Shown: positions 1-14,900 of the stretch, piece after piece | How the letters are laid out: each line of letters starts with the position of its first letter | Position numbering within the stretch: the first letter of the stretch is position 1 | NCBI RefSeq assembly: GCF_040115645.1 | Contig: NW_027096111.1 | Coordinates: forward strand, 21,239-85,238 | Source of the DNA: Euwallacea fornicatus | Lineage: Eukaryota; Arthropoda; Insecta; Coleoptera; Curculionidae | DNA length: 64,000 bases | Reading direction: 5' to 3' | The notes under the pieces: model-generated | The model's database searches: none | What the model saw: the letters and a program-made list of their open reading frames with translations, nothing else | Told to the model about the DNA's origin: nothing | Program-made: the position numbers and the translations under genes

Positions 1-544
1 AGAGCCAAATTGACGATTTGCCGTTTAAGGCCTTATTATGCTTATTTTGCCAAAAGGAGACGATTTGAACAAAATTGGTTGCAGCGTTGGCGAAATATCG
101 CCAAATTGTGCGATTTGGCCAAAAAGTGCCGCTTCTATTAGAGCCAAATTGACGATTTGTCGTTTAAGGTCTTGTTATGCTTATTTTGTCAAAAGGAGAC
201 GATTTGAACAAAATTGGTTGTAGCTTTGGCGAAATATCGACAAATTCTACGATTTGGACAAAAAGTGCCGCTTCTATTAGAGCCAAATTGACGATTTGCC
301 GTTTAAGGCCTTATTATGCTTATTTTGCCAAAAGGAGACGATTTGAACAAAATTGTTTGCAGCGTTGGCGAAATATCGCCAAATTGTACGATTTGGACAA
401 AAAGTGCCGCTTCAATTAGAGCCAAATTGACGATTTGCCGTTTAAAGCTTTATTATGCTTATTTTGCCAAACGGAGACGATTTGAACAAAATTGGTTGTA
501 GTGTTGGCGAGATAACGCCAAATCATAAGATTTGGACAAAAAGT

Positions 545-2026
545 GCCGCTTCTATTAGAGCCAAATTGACGATTTGCCGTTTAAGGCCTTATTATGATTA
601 TTTTGTCAAAAGGAGACGATTTGAACAAAATTGGTTGTAGCTTTGGCGAAATATCGCCAAATTCTACGATTTGGACAAAAAGTGCCGCTTCTATTAGAGC
701 CAAATTGACGATTTGCCGTTTAAGGCCTTATTATGCTTATTTTGCCAAACGAAGACGATTTGAACAAAATTGGTTGTAGCGTTGGCGAGATAACGCCAAA
801 TCGTACGATTTGGACAAAAAGTGCCGCTTCTATTAGAGCCAAATTGACGATTTGTCGTTTAAGGCCTTATTATGCTTATTTTGCCAAAAGGAGACGATTT
901 GAACAAAATTGGTTGTAGCGTTGGCGAGATAACGCCAAATCGTAAGATTTGGACAAAAAGTGCCGCTTCTATTAGAGCCAAATTGACGATTTGTCGTTTA
1001 AGGTCTTGTTATGCTTATTTTGCCAAAAGGAGACGATTTGAACAAAATTGGTTGCAGCGTTGGCGAAATATCGCCAAATTGTACGATTTGGCCAAAAAGT
1101 GCCGCTTCTATTAGAGCCAAATTGACGATTTGTTGTTTAAGGTCTTGTTATGCTTATTTTGCCAAAAGGAGACGATTTGAACAAAATTGGTTGTAGCTTT
1201 GGCGAAATATCGACAAATTCTACGATTTGGACAAAAAGTGCCGCTTCTATTAGAGCCAAATTGACGATTTGTCGTTTAAGGCCTTATTATGCTTATTTTG
1301 CCAAAAGGAGACGATTTGAACAAAATTGTTTGCAGCGTTGGCGAAATATCGCCAAATTGTACAATTTGGCCAAAAAGTGCCGCTTCAATTAGAGCCAAAT
1401 TGACGATTTGCCGTTTAAAGCTTTATTATGCTTATTTTGCCAAACGAAGACGATTTGAACAAAATTGGTTGTAGCGTTGGCGAAATATCGCCAAATTGTA
1501 CGATTTGGACAAAAAGTGCCGCTTCTATTAGAGCCAAATTGACGATTTGCCGTTTAAGGCCTTATTATGCTTATTTTGCCAAAAGGAGACGATTTGAACA
1601 AAATTGTTTGCAGCGTTGGCGAAATATCGCCAAATTGTACGATTTGGACAAAAAGTGCCGCTTCAATTAGAGCCAAATTGACGATTTGCCGTTTAAAGCT
1701 TTATTATGCTTATTTTGCCAAACGGAGACGATTTGAACAAAATTGGTTGTAGTGTTGGCGAGATAACGCCAAATCATAAGATTTGGACAAAAAGTGCCGC
1801 TTCTATTAGAGCCAAATTGACGATTTGCCGTTTAAGGCCTTATTATGCTTATTTTGTCAAAAGGAGACGATTTGAACAAAATTGGTTGTAGCTTTGGCGA
1901 AATATCGCCAAATTCTACGATTTGGACAAAAAGTGCCGCTTCTATTAGAGCCAAATTGACGATTTGCCGTTTAAGGCCTTATTATGCTTATTTTGCCAAA
2001 AGGAGACGATTTGAACAAAATTGGTT
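545..2026. repeat. satellite block repeated 17 monomers (2,363 bp) downstream
   Basis: The order of variant monomers here, including the rare ATGATTATTTTG variant near 594, recurs about 2,363 bp later (about 2,908-4,389). Agreement stops near 2,027, where GGTTGCAG faces GGTTGTAG in the copy. Within it a 5-monomer (695-bp) shift also recurs (1,567-1,900 against 2,262-2,600). This is what block duplication by unequal exchange would leave. Confidence 0.8.
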
Positions 2027-5000
2027 GCAGCGTTGGCGAAATATCGCCAAATTGTACGATTTGGCCAAAAAGTGCCGCTTCTATTAGAGCCAAATTGACG
2101 ATTTGTCGTTTAAGGTCTTGTTATGCTTATTTTGCCAAAAGGAGACGATTTGAACAAAATTGGTTGTAGCTTTGGCGAAATATCGACAAATTCTACGATT
2201 TGGACAAAAAGTGCCGCTTCTATTAGAGCCAAATTGACGATTTGCCGTTTAAGGCCTTATTATGCTTATTTTGCCAAAAGGAGACGATTTGAACAAAATT
2301 GTTTGCAGCGTTGGCGAAATATCGCCAAATTGTACGATTTGGACAAAAAGTGCCGCTTCAATTAGAGCCAAATTGACGATTTGCCGTTTAAAGCTTTATT
2401 ATGCTTATTTTGCCAAACGGAGACGATTTGAACAAAATTGGTTGTAGTGTTGGCGAGATAACGCCAAATCATAAGATTTGGACAAAAAGTGCCGCTTCTA
2501 TTAGAGCCAAATTGACGATTTGCCGTTTAAGGCCTTATTATGCTTATTTTGTCAAAAGGAGACGATTTGAACAAAATTGGTTGTAGCTTTGGCGAAATAT
2601 CGCCAAATTCTACGATTTGGACAAAAAGTGCCGCTTCTATTAGAGCCAAATTGACGATTTGCCGTTTAAGGCCTTATTATGCTTATTTTGCCAAAAGGAG
2701 ACGATTTGAACAAAATTGGTTGCAGCGTTGGCGAAATATCGCCAAATTGTACGATTTGGCCAAAAAGTGCCGCTTCTATTAGAGCCAAATTGACGATTTG
2801 TCGTTTAAGGCCTTATTATGCTTATTTTGCCAAAAGGAGATGATTTGAACAAAATTGGTTGCAGCGTTGGCGAAATATCGCCAAATTGTACGATTTGGCC
2901 AAAAAGTGCCGCTTCTATTAGAGCCAAATTGACGATTTGCCGTTTAAGGCCTTATTATGATTATTTTGTCAAAAGGAGACGATTTGAACAAAATTGGTTG
3001 TAGCTTTGGCGAAATATCGCCAAATTCTACGATTTGGACAAAAAGTGCCGCTTCTATTAGAGCCAAATTGACGATTTGCCGTTTAAGGCCTTATTATGCT
3101 TATTTTGCCAAACGAAGACGATTTGAACAAAATTGGTTGTAGCGTTGGCGAGATAACGCCAAATCGTACGATTTGGACAAAAAGTGCCGCTTCTATTAGA
3201 GCCAAATTGACGATTTGTCGTTTAAGGCCTTATTATGCTTATTTTGCCAAAAGGAGACGATTTGAACAAAATTGGTTGTAGCGTTGGCGAGATAACGCCA
3301 AATCGTAAGATTTGGACAAAAAGTGCCGCTTCTATTAGAGCCAAATTGACGATTTGTCGTTTAAGGTCTTGTTATGCTTATTTTGCCAAAAGGAGACGAT
3401 TTGAACAAAATTGGTTGCAGCGTTGGCGAAATATCGCCAAATTGTACGATTTGGCCAAAAAGTGCCGCTTCTATTAGAGCCAAATTGACGATTTGTTGTT
3501 TAAGGTCTTGTTATGCTTATTTTGCCAAAAGGAGACGATTTGAACAAAATTGGTTGTAGCTTTGGCGAAATATCGACAAATTCTACGATTTGGACAAAAA
3601 GTGCCGCTTCTATTAGAGCCAAATTGACGATTTGTCGTTTAAGGCCTTATTATGCTTATTTTGCCAAAAGGAGACGATTTGAACAAAATTGTTTGCAGCG
3701 TTGGCGAAATATCGCCAAATTGTACAATTTGGCCAAAAAGTGCCGCTTCAATTAGAGCCAAATTGACGATTTGCCGTTTAAAGCTTTATTATGCTTATTT
3801 TGCCAAACGAAGACGATTTGAACAAAATTGGTTGTAGCGTTGGCGAAATATCGCCAAATTGTACGATTTGGACAAAAAGTGCCGCTTCTATTAGAGCCAA
3901 ATTGACGATTTGCCGTTTAAGGCCTTATTATGCTTATTTTGCCAAAAGGAGACGATTTGAACAAAATTGTTTGCAGCGTTGGCGAAATATCGCCAAATTG
4001 TACGATTTGGACAAAAAGTGCCGCTTCAATTAGAGCCAAATTGACGATTTGCCGTTTAAAGCTTTATTATGCTTATTTTGCCAAACGGAGACGATTTGAA
4101 CAAAATTGGTTGTAGTGTTGGCGAGATAACGCCAAATCATAAGATTTGGACAAAAAGTGCCGCTTCTATTAGAGCCAAATTGACGATTTGCCGTTTAAGG
4201 CCTTATTATGCTTATTTTGTCAAAAGGAGACGATTTGAACAAAATTGGTTGTAGCTTTGGCGAAATATCGCCAAATTCTACGATTTGGACAAAAAGTGCC
4301 GCTTCTATTAGAGCCAAATTGACGATTTGCCGTTTAAGGCCTTATTATGCTTATTTTGCCAAAAGGAGACGATTTGAACAAAATTGGTTGTAGCGTTGGC
4401 GAAATATCGCCAAATTGTACAATTTGGCCAAAAAGTGCCGCTTCTATTAGAGCCAAATTGACGATTTGCCGTTTAAGGCCTTATTATGCTTATTTTGCCA
4501 AAAGGAGACGATTTGAACAAAATTGGTTGCAGCGTTGGCGAAATATCGCCAAATTGTGCGATTTGGCCAAAAAGTGCCGCTTCTATTAGAGCCAAATTGA
4601 CGATTTGTCGTTTAAGGCCTTATTATGCTTATTTTGCCAAAAGGAGACGATTTAAACAAAATTGGTTGCAGCGTTGGGGAAATATCGACAAATTGTACGA
4701 TTTGGCCAAAAAGTGCCGCTTCTATTAGAGCCAAATTGACGATTTGCCGTTTAAGGCCTTATTATGCTTATTTTGTCAAAAGGAGACGATTTGAACAAAA
4801 TTGGTTGTAGCTTTGGCGAAATATCGCCAAATTCTACGATTTGGACAAAAAGTGCCGCTTCTATTAGAGCCAAATTGACGATTTGCCGTTTAAGGCCTTA
4901 TTATGCTTATTTTGCCAAAAGGAGACGATTTGAACAAAATTGGTTGCAGCGTTGGCGAAATATCGCCAAATTGTACGATTTGGCCAAAAAGTGCCGCTTC

Positions 5001-6985
5001 TATTAGAGCCAAATTGACGATTTGTCGTTTAAGGTCTTGTTATGCTTATTTTGCCAAAAGGAGACGATTTGAACAAAATTGGTTGCAGCGTTGGCGAAAT
5101 ATCGCCAAATTGTACGATTTGGCCAAAAAGTGCCGCTTCTATTAGAGCCAAATTGACGATTTGTCGTTTAAGGCCTTATTATGCTTATTTTGCCAAAAAG
5201 AGACGATTTGAACAAAATTGGTTGTAGCTTTGGCGAAATATCGACAAATTCTACGATTTGGACAAAAAGTGCCGCTTCTATTAGAGCCAAATTGACGATT
5301 TGTCGTTTAAGGTCTTGTTATGCTTATTTTGCCAAAAGGAGACGATTTGAACAAAATTGGTTGTAGCTTTGGCGAAATATCGACAAATTCTACGATTTGG
5401 ACAAAAAGTGCCGCTTCTATTAGAGCCAAATTGACGATTTGTCGTTTAAGGCCTTATTATGCTTATTTTGCCAAAAGGAGACAATTTGAACAAAATTGGT
5501 TGCAGCGTTGGCGAAATATCGCCAAATTGTACGATTTGGACAAAAAGTGCCGCTTCAATTAGAGCGAAATTGACGATTTGCCGTTTAAAGCTTTATTATG
5601 CTTATTTTGCCAAACGGAGACGATTTGAACAAAATTGGTTGTAGTGTTGGCGAGATAACGCCAAATCATAAGATTTGGACAAAAAGTGCCGCTTCTATTA
5701 GAGCCAAATTGACGATTTGCCGTTTAAGGCCTTATTATGCTTATTTTGCCAAAAGGAGACGATTTGAACAAAATTGGTTGCAGCGTTGGCGAAATATCGC
5801 CAAATTGTGCGATTTGGCCAAAAAGTGCCGCTTCTATTAGAGCCAAATTGACGATTTGTCGTTTAAGGTCTTGTTATGCTTATTTTGTCAAAAGGAGACG
5901 ATTTGAACAAAATTGGTTGTAGCTTTGGCGAAATATCGACAAATTCTACGATTTGGACAAAAAGTGCCGCTTCTATTAGAGCCAAATTGACGATTTGCCG
6001 TTTAAGGCCTTATTATGCTTATTTTGTCAAAAGGAGACGATTTGAACAAAATTGGTTGTAGCTTTGGCGAAATATCGCCAAATTCTACGATTTGGACAAA
6101 AAGTGCCGCTTCTATTAGAGCCAAATTGACGATTTGCCGTTTAAGGCCTTATTATGCTTATTTTGCCAAAAGGAGACGATTTGAACAAAATTGGTTGCAG
6201 CGTTGGCGAAATATCGCCAAATTGTACGATTTGGCCAAAAAGTGCCGCTTCTATTAGAGCCAAATTGACGATTTGTCGTTTAAGGTCTTGTTATGCTTAT
6301 TTTGCCAAAAGGAGACGATTTGAACAAAATTGGTTGTAGCTTTGGCGAAATATCGACAAATTCTACGATTTGGACAAAAAGTGCCGCTTCTATTAGAGCC
6401 AAATTGACGATTTGTCGTTTAAGGCCTTATTATGCTTATTTTGCCAAAAGGAGACGATTTAAACAAAATTGGTTGCAGCGTTGGCGAAATATCGACAAAT
6501 TGTACGATTTGGCCAAAAAGTGCCGCTTCTATTAGAGCCAAATTGACGATTTGTTGTTTAAGGTCTTGTTATGCTTATTTTGCCAAAAGGAGACGATTTG
6601 AACAAAATTGGTTGTAGCTTTGGCGAAATATCGACAAATTCTACGATTTGGACAAAAAGTGCCGCTTCTATTAGAGCCAAATTGACGATTTGTCGTTTAA
6701 GGCCTTATTATGCTTATTTTGCCAAAAGGAGACGATTTGAACAAAATTGTTTGCAGCGTTGGCGAAATATCGCCAAATTGTACAATTTGGCCAAAAAGTG
6801 CCGCTTCAATTAGAGCCAAATTGACGATTTGCCGTTTAAAGCTTTATTATGCTTATTTTGCCAAACGGAGACGATTTGAACAAAATTGGTTGTAGTGTTG
6901 GCGAGATAACGCCAAATCATAAGATTTGGACAAAAAGTGCCGCTTCTATTAGAGCCAAATTGACGATTTGCCGTTTAAGGCCTTA

Positions 6986-9900
6986 TTATGCTTATTTTGC
7001 CAAACGAAGACGATTTGAACAAAATTGGTTGCAGCGTTGGCGAAATATCGCCAAATTGTGCGATTTGGCCAAAAAGTGCCGCTTCTATTAGAGCCAAATT
7101 GACGATTTGTCGTTTAAGGTCTTGTTATGCTTATTTTGTCAAAAGGAGACGATTTGAACAAAATTGGTTGTAGCTTTGGCGAAATATCGACAAATTCTAC
7201 GATTTGGACAAAAAGTGCCGCTTCTATTAGAGCCAAATTGACGATTTGCCGTTTAAGGCCTTATTATGCTTATTTTGCCAAAAGGAGACAATTTGAACAA
7301 AATTGTTTGCAGCGTTGGCGAAATATCGCCAAATTGTACGATTTGGACAAAAAGTGCCGCTTCAATTAGAGCCAAATTGACGATTTGCCGTTTAAAGCTT
7401 TATTATGCTTATTTTGCCAAACGGAGACGATTTGAACAAAATTGGTTGTAGTGTTGGCGAGATAACGCCAAATCATAAGATTTGGACAAAAAGTGCCGCT
7501 TCTATTAGAGCCAAATTGACGATTTGCCGTTTAAGGCCTTATTATGCTTATTTTGTCAAAAGGAGACGATTTGAACAAAATTGGTTGTAGCTTTGGCGAA
7601 ATATCGCCAAATTCTACGATTTGGACAAAAAGTGCCGCTTCTATTAGAGCCAAATTGACGATTTGCCGTTTAAGGCCTTATTATGCTTATTTTGCCAAAA
7701 GGAGACGATTTGAACAAAATTGGTTGTAGCGTTGGCGAAATATCGCCAAATTGTACAATTTGGCCAAAAAGTGCCGCTTCTATTAGAGCCAAATTGACGA
7801 TTTGCCGTTTAAGGCCTTATTATGCTTATTTTGCCAAAAGGAGACGATTTAAACAAAATTGGTTGCAGCGTTGGCGAAATATCGACAAATTGTACGATTT
7901 GGCCAAAAAGTGCCGCTTCTATTAGAGCCAAATTGACGATTTGCCGTTTAAGGCCTTATTATGCTTATTTTGCCAAAAGGAGACGATTTAAACAAAATTG
8001 GTTGTAGCGTTGGCGAAATATCGCCAAATTGTACAATTTGGCCAAAAAGTGCCGCTTCTATTAGAGCCAAATTGACGATTTGTCGTTTAAGGCCTTATTA
8101 TGCTTCTTTTGCCAAAAGGAGACGATTTAAACAAAATTGGTTGCAGCGTTGGCGAAATATCGACAAATTGTACGATTTGGCCAAAAAGTGCCGCTTCTAT
8201 TAGAGCCAAATTGACGATTTGCCGTTTAAGGCCTTATTATGCTTATTTTGCCAAAAGGAGACGATTTGAACAAAATTGGTTGCAGCGTTGGCGAAATATC
8301 GCCAAATTGTGCGATTTGGCCAAAAAGTGCCGCTTCTATTAGAGCCAAATTGACGATTTGCCGTTTAAGGCCTTATTATGCTTATTTTGCCAAAAGGAGA
8401 CGATTTGAACAAATTTGGTTGTAGCGTTGGCGAAATATCGACAAATTCTACGATTTGGCCAAAAAGTGCCGCTTCTATTAGAGCCAAATTGACGATTTGC
8501 CGTTTAAGGCCTTATTATGCTTATTTTGCCAAACGAAGACGATTTGAACAAAATTGGTTGTAGCGTTGGCGAGATAACGCCAAATCGTACGATTTGGACA
8601 AAAAGTGCCGCTTCAATTACAGCCAAATTGACAATTTGTCGCTTAAGGCCTTATTATGCTTATTTTGCCAAAAGGAGACGATTTGAACAAAATTGTTTGC
8701 AGCGTTGGCGAAATATCGCCAAATTGTACGATTTGGACAAAAAGTGCCGCTTCAATTAGAGCCAAATTGACGATTTGCCGTTTAAAGCTTTATTATGCCT
8801 ATTTTGCCAAACGGAGACGATTTGAACAAAATTGGTTGCAGCGTTGGCGAAATATCGCCAAATTGTACGATTTGGCCAAAAAGTGCCGCTTCTATTAGAG
8901 CCAAATTGACGATTTGTCGTTTAAGTTCTTGTTATGCTTATTTTGCCAAAAGGAGACGATTTGAACAAAATTGGTTGTAGCTTTGGCGAAATATCGACAA
9001 ATTCTACGATTTGGACAAAAAGTGCCGCTTCAATTAGAGCCAAATTGACGATTTGCCGTTTAAAGCTTTATTATGCTTATTTTGCCAAACGGAGACGATT
9101 TGAACAAAATTGGTTGTAGTGTTGGCGAGATAACGCCAAATCATAAGATTTGGACAAAAAGTGCCGCTTCAATTAGAGCGAAATTGACGATTTGCCGTTT
9201 AAAGCTTTATTATGCTTATTTTGCCAAACGGAGACGATTTGAACAAAATTGGTTGTAGTGTTGGCGAGATAACGCCAAATCATAAGATTTGGACAAAAAG
9301 TGCCGCTTCTATTAGAGCCAAATTGACGATTTGCCGTTTAAGGCCTTATTATGCTTATTTTGCCAAAAGGAGACGATTTGAACAAAATTGGTTGCAGCGT
9401 TGGCGAAATATCGCCAAATTGTGCGATTTGGCCAAAAAGTGCCGCTTCTATTAGAGCCAAATTGACGATTTGCCGTTTAAGGCCTTATTATGCTTATTTT
9501 GCCAAAAGGAGACGATTTGAACAAATTTGGTTGTAGCGTTGGCGAAATATCGACAAATTCTACGATTTGGCCAAAAAGTGCCGCTTCTATTAGAGCCAAA
9601 TTGACGATTTGCCGTTTAAGGCCTTATTATGCTTATTTTGCCAAACGAAGACGATTTGAACAAAATTGGTTGTAGCGTTGGCGAGATAACGCCAAATCGT
9701 ACGATTTGGACAAAAAGTGCCGCTTCAATTACAGCCAAATTGACAATTTGTCGCTTAAGGCCTTATTATGCTTATTTTGCCAAAAGGAGACGATTTGAAC
9801 AAAATTGTTTGCAGCGTTGGCGAAATATCGCCAAATTGTACGATTTGGACAAAAAGTGCCGCTTCAATTAGAGCCAAATTGACGATTTGCCGTTTAAAGC

Positions 9901-10821
9901 TTTATTATGCCTATTTTGCCAAACGGAGACGATTTGAACAAAATTGGTTGCAGCGTTGGCGAAATATCGCCAAATTGTACGATTTGGCCAAAAAGTGCCG
10001 CTTCTATTAGAGCCAAATTGACGATTTGCCGTTTAAGGCCTTATTTTGCTTATTTTGCCAAAAGGAGACGATTTGAACAAAATTTGTTGTAGCTTTCTCG
10101 AAATATCGCCAAATTGTCCAATTTGGACAAAAAGTGCCGCTTCTATTAGAGCCAAATTGACGATTTGCCGTTTAAGGCCTTATTATGCTTATTTTGCCAA
10201 AAGGAGACGATTTGAACAAATTTGGTTGTAGCGTTGGCGAAATATCGACAAATTCTACGATTTGGCCAAAAAGTGCCGCTTCTATTAGAGCCAAATTGAC
10301 GATTTGCCGTTTAAGGCCTTATTATGCTTATTTTGCCAAAAGGAGACGATTTGAACAAAATTGGTTGTAGCTTTGGCGAAATATCGACAAATTCTACGAT
10401 TTGGACAAAAAGTGCCGCTTCAATTAGAGCCAAATTGACGATTTGCCGTTTAAAGCTTTATTATGCTTATTTTGCCAAACGGAGACGATTTGAACAAAAT
10501 TGGTTGTAGTGTTGGCGAGATAACGCCAAATCATAAGATTTGGACAAAAAGTGCCGCTTCTATTAGAGCCAAATTGACGATTTGCCGTTTAAGGCCTTAT
10601 TATGCTTATTTTGCCAAAAGGAGACGATTTGAACAAAATTGGTTGCAGCGTTGGCGAAATATCGCCAAATTGTACGATTTGGCCAAAAAGTGCCGCTTCT
10701 ATTAGAGCCAAATTGACGATTTGTCGTTTAAGGCCTTATTATGCTTATTTTGCCAAAAGGAGACGATTTGAACAAAATTGTTTGCAGCGTTGGCGAAATA
10801 TCGCCAAATTGTACGATTTGG
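6986..10821. repeat. satellite block of about 27.6 monomers, first copy
   Basis: Every monomer variant from about 6,986 to 10,821 recurs in the same order 5,004 bp (36 monomers) later at about 11,990-15,825. This includes rare changes such as GAGACAATTTG near 7,290, TATGCTTCTTTTG near 8,100 and AGCTTTCTCGAAAT near 10,092. The first difference after it is GGCC against GGAC at 10,822. Translated monomers are identical throughout, so the duplication looks recent. Inside it an 8-monomer (1,112-bp) shift repeats (8,239-8,930 against 9,351-10,040). Confidence 0.85.
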
Positions 10822-11989
10822 CCAAAAAGTGCCGCTTCTATTAGAGCCAAATTGACGATTTGTCGTTTAAGTTCTTGTTATGCTTATTTTGCCAAAAGGA
10901 GACGATTTGAACAAAATTGGTTGCAGCGTTGGCGAAATATCGCCAAATTGTACGATTTGGCCAAAAAGTGCCGCTTCTATTAGAGCCAAATTGACGATTT
11001 GCCGTTTAAGGCCTTATTTTGCTTATTTTGCCAAAAGGAGACGATTTGAACAAAATTTGTTGTAGCTTTCTCGAAATATCGCCAAATTGTCCAATTTGGA
11101 CAAAAAGTGCCGCTTCTATTAGAGCCAAATTGACGATTTGCCGTTTAAGGCCTTATTATGCTTATTTTGCCAAAAGGAGACGATTTGAACAAATTTGGTT
11201 GTAGCGTTGGCGAAATATCGACAAATTCTACGATTTGGCCAAAAAGTGCCGCTTCTATTAGAGCCAAATTGACGATTTGCCGTTTAAGGCCTTATTATGC
11301 TTATTTTGCCAAAAGGAGACGATTTGAACAAAATTGGTTGTAGCTTTGGCGAAATATCGACAAATTCTACGATTTGGACAAAAAGTGCCGCTTCAATTAG
11401 AGCCAAATTGACGATTTGCCGTTTAAAGCTTTATTATGCTTATTTTGCCAAACGGAGACGATTTGAACAAAATTGGTTGTAGTGTTGGCGAGATAACGCC
11501 AAATCATAAGATTTGGACAAAAAGTGCCGCTTCTATTAGAGCCAAATTGACGATTTGCCGTTTAAGGCCTTATTATGCTTATTTTGCCAAAAGGAGACGA
11601 TTTGAACAAAATTGGTTGCAGCGTTGGCGAAATATCGCCAAATTGTACGATTTGGCCAAAAAGTGCCGCTTCTATTAGAGCCAAATTGACGATTTGTCGT
11701 TTAAGGCCTTATTATGCTTATTTTGCCAAAAGGAGACGATTTGAACAAAATTGTTTGCAGCGTTGGCGAAATATCGCCAAATTGTACGATTTGGACAAAA
11801 AGTGCCGCTTCAATTAGAGCCAAATTGACGATTTGCCGTTTAAAGCTTTATTATGCTTATTTTGCCAAACGGAGACGATTTGAACAAAATTGGTTGTAGT
11901 GTTGGCGAGATAACGCCAAATCATAAGATTTGGACAAAAAGTGCCGCTTCAATTAGAGCGAAATTGACGATTTGCCGTTTAAAGCTTTA

Positions 11990-14900
11990 TTATGCTTATT
12001 TTGCCAAACGAAGACGATTTGAACAAAATTGGTTGCAGCGTTGGCGAAATATCGCCAAATTGTGCGATTTGGCCAAAAAGTGCCGCTTCTATTAGAGCCA
12101 AATTGACGATTTGTCGTTTAAGGTCTTGTTATGCTTATTTTGTCAAAAGGAGACGATTTGAACAAAATTGGTTGTAGCTTTGGCGAAATATCGACAAATT
12201 CTACGATTTGGACAAAAAGTGCCGCTTCTATTAGAGCCAAATTGACGATTTGCCGTTTAAGGCCTTATTATGCTTATTTTGCCAAAAGGAGACAATTTGA
12301 ACAAAATTGTTTGCAGCGTTGGCGAAATATCGCCAAATTGTACGATTTGGACAAAAAGTGCCGCTTCAATTAGAGCCAAATTGACGATTTGCCGTTTAAA
12401 GCTTTATTATGCTTATTTTGCCAAACGGAGACGATTTGAACAAAATTGGTTGTAGTGTTGGCGAGATAACGCCAAATCATAAGATTTGGACAAAAAGTGC
12501 CGCTTCTATTAGAGCCAAATTGACGATTTGCCGTTTAAGGCCTTATTATGCTTATTTTGTCAAAAGGAGACGATTTGAACAAAATTGGTTGTAGCTTTGG
12601 CGAAATATCGCCAAATTCTACGATTTGGACAAAAAGTGCCGCTTCTATTAGAGCCAAATTGACGATTTGCCGTTTAAGGCCTTATTATGCTTATTTTGCC
12701 AAAAGGAGACGATTTGAACAAAATTGGTTGTAGCGTTGGCGAAATATCGCCAAATTGTACAATTTGGCCAAAAAGTGCCGCTTCTATTAGAGCCAAATTG
12801 ACGATTTGCCGTTTAAGGCCTTATTATGCTTATTTTGCCAAAAGGAGACGATTTAAACAAAATTGGTTGCAGCGTTGGCGAAATATCGACAAATTGTACG
12901 ATTTGGCCAAAAAGTGCCGCTTCTATTAGAGCCAAATTGACGATTTGCCGTTTAAGGCCTTATTATGCTTATTTTGCCAAAAGGAGACGATTTAAACAAA
13001 ATTGGTTGTAGCGTTGGCGAAATATCGCCAAATTGTACAATTTGGCCAAAAAGTGCCGCTTCTATTAGAGCCAAATTGACGATTTGTCGTTTAAGGCCTT
13101 ATTATGCTTCTTTTGCCAAAAGGAGACGATTTAAACAAAATTGGTTGCAGCGTTGGCGAAATATCGACAAATTGTACGATTTGGCCAAAAAGTGCCGCTT
13201 CTATTAGAGCCAAATTGACGATTTGCCGTTTAAGGCCTTATTATGCTTATTTTGCCAAAAGGAGACGATTTGAACAAAATTGGTTGCAGCGTTGGCGAAA
13301 TATCGCCAAATTGTGCGATTTGGCCAAAAAGTGCCGCTTCTATTAGAGCCAAATTGACGATTTGCCGTTTAAGGCCTTATTATGCTTATTTTGCCAAAAG
13401 GAGACGATTTGAACAAATTTGGTTGTAGCGTTGGCGAAATATCGACAAATTCTACGATTTGGCCAAAAAGTGCCGCTTCTATTAGAGCCAAATTGACGAT
13501 TTGCCGTTTAAGGCCTTATTATGCTTATTTTGCCAAACGAAGACGATTTGAACAAAATTGGTTGTAGCGTTGGCGAGATAACGCCAAATCGTACGATTTG
13601 GACAAAAAGTGCCGCTTCAATTACAGCCAAATTGACAATTTGTCGCTTAAGGCCTTATTATGCTTATTTTGCCAAAAGGAGACGATTTGAACAAAATTGT
13701 TTGCAGCGTTGGCGAAATATCGCCAAATTGTACGATTTGGACAAAAAGTGCCGCTTCAATTAGAGCCAAATTGACGATTTGCCGTTTAAAGCTTTATTAT
13801 GCCTATTTTGCCAAACGGAGACGATTTGAACAAAATTGGTTGCAGCGTTGGCGAAATATCGCCAAATTGTACGATTTGGCCAAAAAGTGCCGCTTCTATT
13901 AGAGCCAAATTGACGATTTGTCGTTTAAGTTCTTGTTATGCTTATTTTGCCAAAAGGAGACGATTTGAACAAAATTGGTTGTAGCTTTGGCGAAATATCG
14001 ACAAATTCTACGATTTGGACAAAAAGTGCCGCTTCAATTAGAGCCAAATTGACGATTTGCCGTTTAAAGCTTTATTATGCTTATTTTGCCAAACGGAGAC
14101 GATTTGAACAAAATTGGTTGTAGTGTTGGCGAGATAACGCCAAATCATAAGATTTGGACAAAAAGTGCCGCTTCAATTAGAGCGAAATTGACGATTTGCC
14201 GTTTAAAGCTTTATTATGCTTATTTTGCCAAACGGAGACGATTTGAACAAAATTGGTTGTAGTGTTGGCGAGATAACGCCAAATCATAAGATTTGGACAA
14301 AAAGTGCCGCTTCTATTAGAGCCAAATTGACGATTTGCCGTTTAAGGCCTTATTATGCTTATTTTGCCAAAAGGAGACGATTTGAACAAAATTGGTTGCA
14401 GCGTTGGCGAAATATCGCCAAATTGTGCGATTTGGCCAAAAAGTGCCGCTTCTATTAGAGCCAAATTGACGATTTGCCGTTTAAGGCCTTATTATGCTTA
14501 TTTTGCCAAAAGGAGACGATTTGAACAAATTTGGTTGTAGCGTTGGCGAAATATCGACAAATTCTACGATTTGGCCAAAAAGTGCCGCTTCTATTAGAGC
14601 CAAATTGACGATTTGCCGTTTAAGGCCTTATTATGCTTATTTTGCCAAACGAAGACGATTTGAACAAAATTGGTTGTAGCGTTGGCGAGATAACGCCAAA
14701 TCGTACGATTTGGACAAAAAGTGCCGCTTCAATTACAGCCAAATTGACAATTTGTCGCTTAAGGCCTTATTATGCTTATTTTGCCAAAAGGAGACGATTT
14801 GAACAAAATTGTTTGCAGCGTTGGCGAAATATCGCCAAATTGTACGATTTGGACAAAAAGTGCCGCTTCAATTAGAGCCAAATTGACGATTTGCCGTTTA

